Below are positions 63,290 to 64,000 of a stretch of 64,000 nucleotides of DNA, in pieces (position 1 is the first letter of the stretch; every line of letters starts with the position of its first letter). A model generated the notes under the pieces. It was not told the origin of the DNA and did no database searches. It saw only the letters and a program-made list of their open reading frames with translations. The position numbers were made by a program, and so were the translations under genes. The DNA comes from Acanthacorydalis orientalis (lineage: Eukaryota > Arthropoda > Insecta > Megaloptera > Corydalidae). The stretch is taken from the NCBI GenBank assembly GCA_034766995.1, contig CM068313.1, positions 19,070,512 through 19,134,511 on the forward strand. The letters run 5' to 3'.

Positions 63290-63948
63290 CATAACACAAA
63301 TCATTAATGCAATCAAATCGCAATGATTAGTATAATATATTGATAATTAGCCTATTATCACTTCGAATTTATGATTTAACAAGAATTTACAATTACTATT
63401 GTCAACTATTAAATGTATTAATTATCAATTATATATAAATTAAAGATATATTTTATTTTATTATTTCCATTATTAAAAAAATATATTCATTAAAAATTAT
63501 AATAAGCCTTAATTTATAAAAAAACAGTAATATCTAGTTGTGTAGATAAAAATAAAAGTATCGTATGATTAAAATTTGGTATCATTAAAAATAAGTGATT
63601 TTTTTAAATATATAAGGAAATTAATGTTTAAGTATTAATTTAAGTGAAGATTTTTAAAAAGAGTATGAACTGGTTTTGTAAAAATTTAACTCTTATTACT
63701 ATTAAAAATGAACATTTTAATATCAAATGGCATATTTTGAATAAAAATAATATTACCGTTTAATAATTGTATTTTTCACGTTTATCGATGCGATGACATT
63801 TTTAGATGGCTGATATTTTTTAACAAGAGTTGCAATTACATTTTGAATTCATTGCATAGTAATAGAGGTCAGTGTTGTATACATTTCTACTTACTTGGTG
63901 ATGAATATTAATATAAATATATAAAAATGTGAACAATACACAGACATT

Positions 63949-64000
<52 letters not shown>
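59512..64000. other. AT-rich intergenic region to window end
   Basis: No supported gene. (TA)n at 59925-59957, 61254-61295, 61339-61361, 62269-62288, 62437-62469, 62847-62885, 63256-63286 and 63959-64000 (runs off the end). A pyrimidine-rich patch at 60890-61190 and a patch at 62500-62760 are less AT-rich but show no convincing exon. A small repeat-like patch with a complementary tagc/gcta flank lies at 60476-60520. Confidence 0.5.

Noticed and set aside
1..64000. Conserved microRNA genes, snRNA or rRNA genes
   Set aside because: I looked by eye for well-known insect microRNA seeds and U-snRNA or rRNA blocks and recognised none; a covariance-model search would be needed to exclude them.

Overview
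The window is AT-rich animal DNA, almost certainly from an insect. It has short phase-consistent GT-AG introns, one recognisable conserved nuclear gene, several decayed mariner/Tc1/pogo DNA transposons, and an unusually dense scatter of (TA)n microsatellites (more than 50 tracts of about 20 to 130 bp). The style of the protein and the compact introns suggest Hymenoptera (bee or wasp), but that is inference.

Only one protein-coding gene can be supported. MADD (MAP kinase-activating death domain protein, the Rab3 guanine-nucleotide exchange factor; Rab3-GEP in Drosophila, AEX-3 in nematodes) lies on the + strand between 6233 and 21450. I reconstructed 30 constitutive-looking coding exons plus one in-frame 33-nt microexon, giving about 1,938 residues. 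It carries the tripartite DENN module in its first third, a long Ser/Pro/Thr-rich middle, and a conserved C-terminal region related to the human death-domain portion. Every junction keeps frame. One intron appears to be GC-AG. A second, diverged last exon (20113-20202) predicts an alternative C terminus.

Left of the gene (1-6105) there is a small GC-richer pocket with a perfect CRE palindrome (about 180-310), a degenerate tRNA-like sequence (2347-2418), and an inverted Tc1/mariner-type transposon remnant (3689-4549). An acceptor-like site at 6105 suggests that the 5' UTR of MADD is split.

Right of the gene (21.6-64 kb) I see a gene-poor region without recognisable conserved coding exons. It holds an internally deleted non-LTR element with a perfect 10-bp target duplication (24901-25327), a near-perfect foldback element (26571-26780), a pogo/Tigger-like element with TIRs and TA duplication (28882-30073), a degenerate mariner (30715-31819), and two copies of one shared mariner deletion derivative (45725-46232 and 51557-52072). 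It also has a possible tRNA-derived SINE (48653-48720), LTR-like patches (44420-44700, 47850-48060), and several GC-enriched islands that look like untranslated exons or promoters (30180-30420, 36471-36605, 41490-41814, 58940-59330). The rest is AT-rich spacer broken by (TA)n tracts. No CRISPR array, prokaryotic operon, rRNA gene or clearly new biological system was seen. The most informative novelties are splice-isoform candidates in MADD and the small mariner-derived family.
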